Source of the DNA: Tateyamaria omphalii
Lineage (GTDB): Bacteria > Pseudomonadota > Alphaproteobacteria > Rhodobacterales > Rhodobacteraceae
Assembly: GCF_014651375.1 (NCBI RefSeq)
Contig: NZ_BMWT01000005.1
Coordinates: 124,001-188,000 of the forward strand
Direction of reading: 5' to 3'
DNA length: 64,000 nt
In this document: positions 59,135-64,000 of the stretch, one piece after another
Numbering within the stretch: position 1 is the stretch's first letter
Layout of the letters: each line of letters begins with the position of its first letter
Translations under genes and position numbers: made by a program
The notes under the pieces: model-generated
Seen by the model: only the letters and a program-made list of their open reading frames with translations
Databases searched by the model: none
Told to the model about the DNA's origin: nothing

Positions 59135-61444
59135 GTGCCCAATAGCGTGGGATCGCCGATCAATTTGACACCCCCGGAAAGGGATGGCTCGCATCGTGCG
59201 GTCAGCCTTCTTGGCGCGGCCGTTTTACTTGGGGTGATGGGTGTTCTCGCGCCGGATCGATTGCTGCAAATGGGGCTTTTGGCGGCATCGCTGGCGCTCA
59301 TGGGGCTCGGCATTGCGATTGTTCTGCAGGCCCGCAGAACCCGATCACGCCTCGAAAACACCATTTCGACCATAGCTTCTTTTATCGAAAGGGATGCCTC
59401 TCCAAGTTTTGTGTGCACAACCGATGGTGAAGTCTTGCAAGCCAATGCCGCTGCACGCCAGACTTATGCCACCCGCAAGGGCGAGACGATGGCGGGCACG
59501 CTTCGCAATACATTTGCCAACCCGGGCGGTATCCTGTTTCGGCTGAAAAAGCAGGCCGAGATTGACGGTGCCGCACGAGAAGACATCGTGACGCGGAAGG
59601 GCCATATGCGCCTCGCAGTGCACGAAATGGAAAACGACACGCTTTTGTGGAGGTTGGAGGCAGCACCAGACACGGGGCAGGGGCGAGGGGCGGATGGCCC
59701 CGGGTTGCCGATGCTGATGGTTGGTCGAACAGGCGCCGTGCTTTATATGAATGAAAGCGCCCGAAAGCTTGTCGGTGGCCGGGTCAAAACGCTTGAGGCT
59801 GTGTTTGAACAAGTCCCCGTAAAACTGGGTGCGGTGAACCCGCTGACGTCACCTGACGGACCCGTCGACGTTCTTGTCACACAGGTCGAGGCCGGCGCAG
59901 GCCGACGCGCCTTCTACCTTTTGCCGCCGCCGGCCCAAAGCGCCGATGAGGGATCGGGCAGTTGGGCCTCGCTCGAGGATTTGCCAGTGCCACTCGTTCG
60001 GTTTTCGCCGGATGGCGAAGTGCGCGCGTTCAATCGTTGTGCGTCTGATTTGATTGGAAATGCGCTGGCCGTTGGGAAACAAATTTCTGATTTGATGGCG
60101 GGGCTGGGGCGCCCGATCAGTGATTGGCTGGAAGAAACCGTGTCTGGGCGCGCGGTGCAGCAGTCGGAATTTCTGAGGCTGACACGGTCCGACAAAGAAA
60201 TGTTTGTTCAGGTCGCGCTAAACCGAATGAACGAAGACGGCGAGGTTTCCGTAGTCGCCGTCCTCGCAGATGCGACAGAGCTGAAAACACTGGAAGCGCA
60301 GTTCGTTCAAAGCCAGAAAATGCAGGCGATCGGTCAACTTGCGGGAGGTGTTGCCCATGATTTCAACAACCTGCTCACTGCGATTTCCGGCCATTGCGAC
60401 TTGTTGTTGCTGCGCCATGACCAAGGCGACCCGGACTACAGCGACCTCGTACAGATCAACCAGAACGCCAATCGTGCCGCCGCGCTGGTGGGTCAGCTGC
60501 TCGCGTTCTCTCGCAAGCAGACGCTTCGACCGGAAGAACTTGATCTGCGCGACACGATGTCGGATCTCACCCATTTGCTGAACCGCCTGGTCGGTGAAAA
60601 AGTCACGCTGAATCTGTCCCATGACCCGGTTTTGAAGCCCATACGCGCAGACAAGCGGCAGTTGGAACAGGTGTTGATGAACCTCGTGGTTAACGCGCGT
60701 GATGCCATGCCTGACGGCGGCGAAATTCAGATCGACACCGAATGTGTGACTTTGTCCGAACCATTGGAACGTGATCGCGTGTGTGTGCCCGCTGGAGACT
60801 ATGTCTGCTTGCGAGTCGTTGATCAGGGCGTCGGTATTTCGGCCGACAAGCTGCAAAAAGTGTTCGAGCCGTTCTACACCACCAAAAAAACCGGTGAGGG
60901 GACCGGCCTTGGGCTGTCCACCGCTTACGGGATCGTAAAGCAAACAGGGGGGTTTATCTTCGTCGACAGCACGCCGGGGAAAGGAACGTGTTTTTCGATC
61001 ATGTTCCCCGTTCTCGAAGTGACAAAATCGAAAAAGCCTGCTGCGAAAGTGCCTGCTCAGTTGACAGAGCCCAAACATGGCGACGGTGTGATTTTGTTGG
61101 TCGAGGACGAGGCACCGGTGCGCGCTTTCGCCAGCCGCGCATTGCGACTACGCGGATACACTGTGCTTGAAGCGGATTCCGCCGAAGCAGCGCTCAAAAC
61201 GTTGGAAGATGTTTCCTTGAATGTCGATCTTTTCGTAACGGATGTGGTCATGCCCGGAAAGGATGGTCCATCATGGGTGCGCGAAGCACTTCGGGAACGT
61301 CCCGATGTGCGCGTTGTTTTTGTTTCGGGCTATGCCGAAGATCGACTGACAGACCAACAAAGAGAGATCCCCAATTCGGTCTTCCTGCCGAAACCCTTCT
61401 CACTCAATGATCTGGCCGAAACTGTGCACCAACAACTACATTGA
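59135..61444 (+). CDS. cckA: Hybrid histidine kinase CckA
   Basis: A 769-aa cell-cycle kinase. Two N-terminal transmembrane helices (about residues 20-70), PAS-like sensor regions, then the H-box QLAGGVAHDFNNLLTAI (His near residue 409), the ATP-binding N and G boxes (VVNARDAMPDGG and GEGTGLGLSTAYGIV) and a receiver domain with VTDVVMPGKDG. In alphaproteobacteria CckA phosphorylates ChpT and so CtrA. I chose the GTG at 59135 with GAGG upstream; an ATG at 59021 would add 38 residues. Confidence 0.88.
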   Translation: MPNSVGSPINLTPPERDGSHRAVSLLGAAVLLGVMGVLAPDRLLQMGLLAASLALMGLGIAIVLQARRTRSRLENTISTIASFIERDASPSFVCTTDGEVLQANAAARQTYATRKGETMAGTLRNTFANPGGILFRLKKQAEIDGAAREDIVTRKGHMRLAVHEMENDTLLWRLEAAPDTGQGRGADGPGLPMLMVGRTGAVLYMNESARKLVGGRVKTLEAVFEQVPVKLGAVNPLTSPDGPVDVLVTQVEAGAGRRAFYLLPPPAQSADEGSGSWASLEDLPVPLVRFSPDGEVRAFNRCASDLIGNALAVGKQISDLMAGLGRPISDWLEETVSGRAVQQSEFLRLTRSDKEMFVQVALNRMNEDGEVSVVAVLADATELKTLEAQFVQSQKMQAIGQLAGGVAHDFNNLLTAISGHCDLLLLRHDQGDPDYSDLVQINQNANRAAALVGQLLAFSRKQTLRPEELDLRDTMSDLTHLLNRLVGEKVTLNLSHDPVLKPIRADKRQLEQVLMNLVVNARDAMPDGGEIQIDTECVTLSEPLERDRVCVPAGDYVCLRVVDQGVGISADKLQKVFEPFYTTKKTGEGTGLGLSTAYGIVKQTGGFIFVDSTPGKGTCFSIMFPVLEVTKSKKPAAKVPAQLTEPKHGDGVILLVEDEAPVRAFASRALRLRGYTVLEADSAEAALKTLEDVSLNVDLFVTDVVMPGKDGPSWVREALRERPDVRVVFVSGYAEDRLTDQQREIPNSVFLPKPFSLNDLAETVHQQLH

Positions 61445-61449
61445 CTGAC

Positions 61450-62049
61450 CTAAGCCGTTGGGATGCTTTCATATAGCGCAAATTCTTCTGCGAGTTTTCG
61501 ACGGAATCGTTTCTCTACTTCCTTGGACAACTCCACTGGGCGCGCGGGCGATACGTTTTCCTGTCTCAACTCAAAGGTGACGCCGAGCCGTTCGGTTAAG
61601 AAAGCTTGTAGACGGGCCTGATCCTCGTAGCGGAACAGATGTGTGACACCTGTTCCGTTTGGCTGACGTTCCAGAAACTTGTATTGGCTCCCAACATCCG
61701 CAAATTCGGGTTTCTTACCCTTCATGTATGCCAGCACAAAGTCGTCAAAGCTGATGCCATGGGTGGCGTTTGGTTTGCCTTGCATGAACGGGCGTTGCCG
61801 ATACCTCCACCAACTGCCCAACCAGCTTATGGGGTCTCTCATAACCGCCATGACGTCCAATTCCACATCACAGACTTTTAGGAACATGGGGCGAATGAAT
61901 CGGTTGTAGCGATACACCGGCGCATGTTTCAGCGAAGGAGGTTCAGAAATAACGAGGTCCGCATGCGGTGCCAAAGCGGTTTCGTAGGCCGAGGATCCGG
62001 TCTTGGGCACGGCCAGAAATGCCAGCTTTGCCTTGTAAAACACCAACAT
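61450..62049 (-). CDS. Sulfotransferase-like protein
   Basis: A 199-aa protein with the PAPS-type 5'-phosphosulfate loop FLAVPKTGSSAYETAL (near residue 12) and the second motif VMRDPISWLGSWWRYR. This is a short P-loop sulfotransferase fold. Roseobacter relatives are often labelled gamma-glutamyl kinase, which the sequence does not support. The acceptor is unknown. It is convergent with cckA, 5 bp apart, and divergent from recA. Confidence 0.75.
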   Translation of the reverse strand: MLVFYKAKLAFLAVPKTGSSAYETALAPHADLVISEPPSLKHAPVYRYNRFIRPMFLKVCDVELDVMAVMRDPISWLGSWWRYRQRPFMQGKPNATHGISFDDFVLAYMKGKKPEFADVGSQYKFLERQPNGTGVTHLFRYEDQARLQAFLTERLGVTFELRQENVSPARPVELSKEVEKRFRRKLAEEFALYESIPTA

Positions 62050-62141
62050 GTCCTGCCCCGTTCAGCTTTTCTTCAACTTTGCTTTGGGCCGTAAACTACT
62101 CCTTAACCCGTGTTGGAAAAAGGTGGTTACGTAGAAATTTA

Positions 62142-62185
62142 TTGAAATGTTCCCGATTTGATCTCATAAGGAACGCAAGGGGAAC
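62142..62185 (+). promoter_or_regulatory. recA promoter with two SOS (LexA) boxes
   Basis: TTGAAA (62142-62147) and CATAAG (62165-62170) form a plausible -35/-10 pair with a 17-base spacer. GTTC-N7-GATC spans 62149-62163, inside the spacer, and GAAC-N7-GAAC spans 62171-62185, just past the -10. Both match the SOS-box forms known from Rhodobacter and other alphaproteobacteria, so LexA should repress this promoter. Confidence 0.75.
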
Positions 62186-62247
62186 ATCGAAGCATCCTCG
62201 GCAGTGATTGCCGCCCCCCGGCGGGTATGACACAAAGGACCAAAGCA

Positions 62248-64000
<1,753 letters not shown>

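Overview
The window comes from an alphaproteobacterium of the roseobacter group (Rhodobacteraceae/Roseobacteraceae). This rests on the gene order trkA-trkH-hfq-hflX, the zwf-pgl-pgi operon, the run cckA, sulfotransferase-like gene, recA, alaS, Rhodobacterales-type SOS boxes, and a ligase resembling DmdB of marine DMSP degraders. The DNA is GC-rich and densely coding, with many 1-4 bp start/stop overlaps. No insertion sequence, prophage, integrase or CRISPR array was seen. It looks like core chromosome rather than an island.

Layout. 0.1-6.3 kb: a SnoaL-like protein and a lipoprotein, then potassium uptake (trkA, trkH), hfq and hflX. 6.3-6.7 kb: the only long gap, holding a phased set of TGCGCA-type sites. 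6.7-14.3 kb: a pentapeptide-repeat membrane protein, an RluE-type pseudouridine synthase coupled to a penicillin-acylase-family hydrolase, a 3-hydroxyisobutyrate-dehydrogenase-like enzyme, a SYLF lipoprotein and hemB. 14.4-20.4 kb: a membrane protein, mfd, an MFS exporter and a DsbA/FrnE-type oxidoreductase. 20.4-25.5 kb: an acyl-CoA synthetase divergent from an XRE-cupin regulator, an aquaporin and an orphan YejA-like binding protein. 25.5-32.9 kb: a probable unannotated small RNA, 3-hydroxybutyrate dehydrogenase, a patatin lipase, a DUF502 protein, pseudouridine catabolism (psuK-psuG), and a divergent DUF4198/HupE pair whose start codons overlap.

33-45 kb: an rRNA/tRNA methyltransferase, heme A synthase coupled to an M32 carboxypeptidase, gyrA, usg, a radical SAM protein, and the entry to the Entner-Doudoroff pathway (zwf-pgl-pgi). 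45-57 kb: a heme peroxidase, a DmdB-like CoA ligase, an nrtS-sulfatase-secreted-protein operon, tRNA-Gly(CCC), and a minus-strand cluster of a desaturase-like protein, agmatinase, a RACo-type ferredoxin/ASKHA protein and a methyltransferase. 56-64 kb: guaB, an RsmB-type methyltransferase, cckA, a sulfotransferase-like protein, recA and the 5' end of alaS.

The most striking observation is in recA. Its promoter carries two SOS boxes and the rest of the protein is well conserved, but about 23 residues that contain the whole Walker A P-loop are missing in frame. As written, this RecA should not bind ATP normally. It is either a natural recA loss, a specialised variant, or a sequence or assembly error. 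Other items worth a second look are the small-RNA candidate near 25.6 kb, the phased operator-like array at 6.4 kb, the overlapping divergent start codons at 31.1 kb, and several enzymes with altered catalytic motifs (sulfatase, glucose-6-phosphate isomerase, desaturase).
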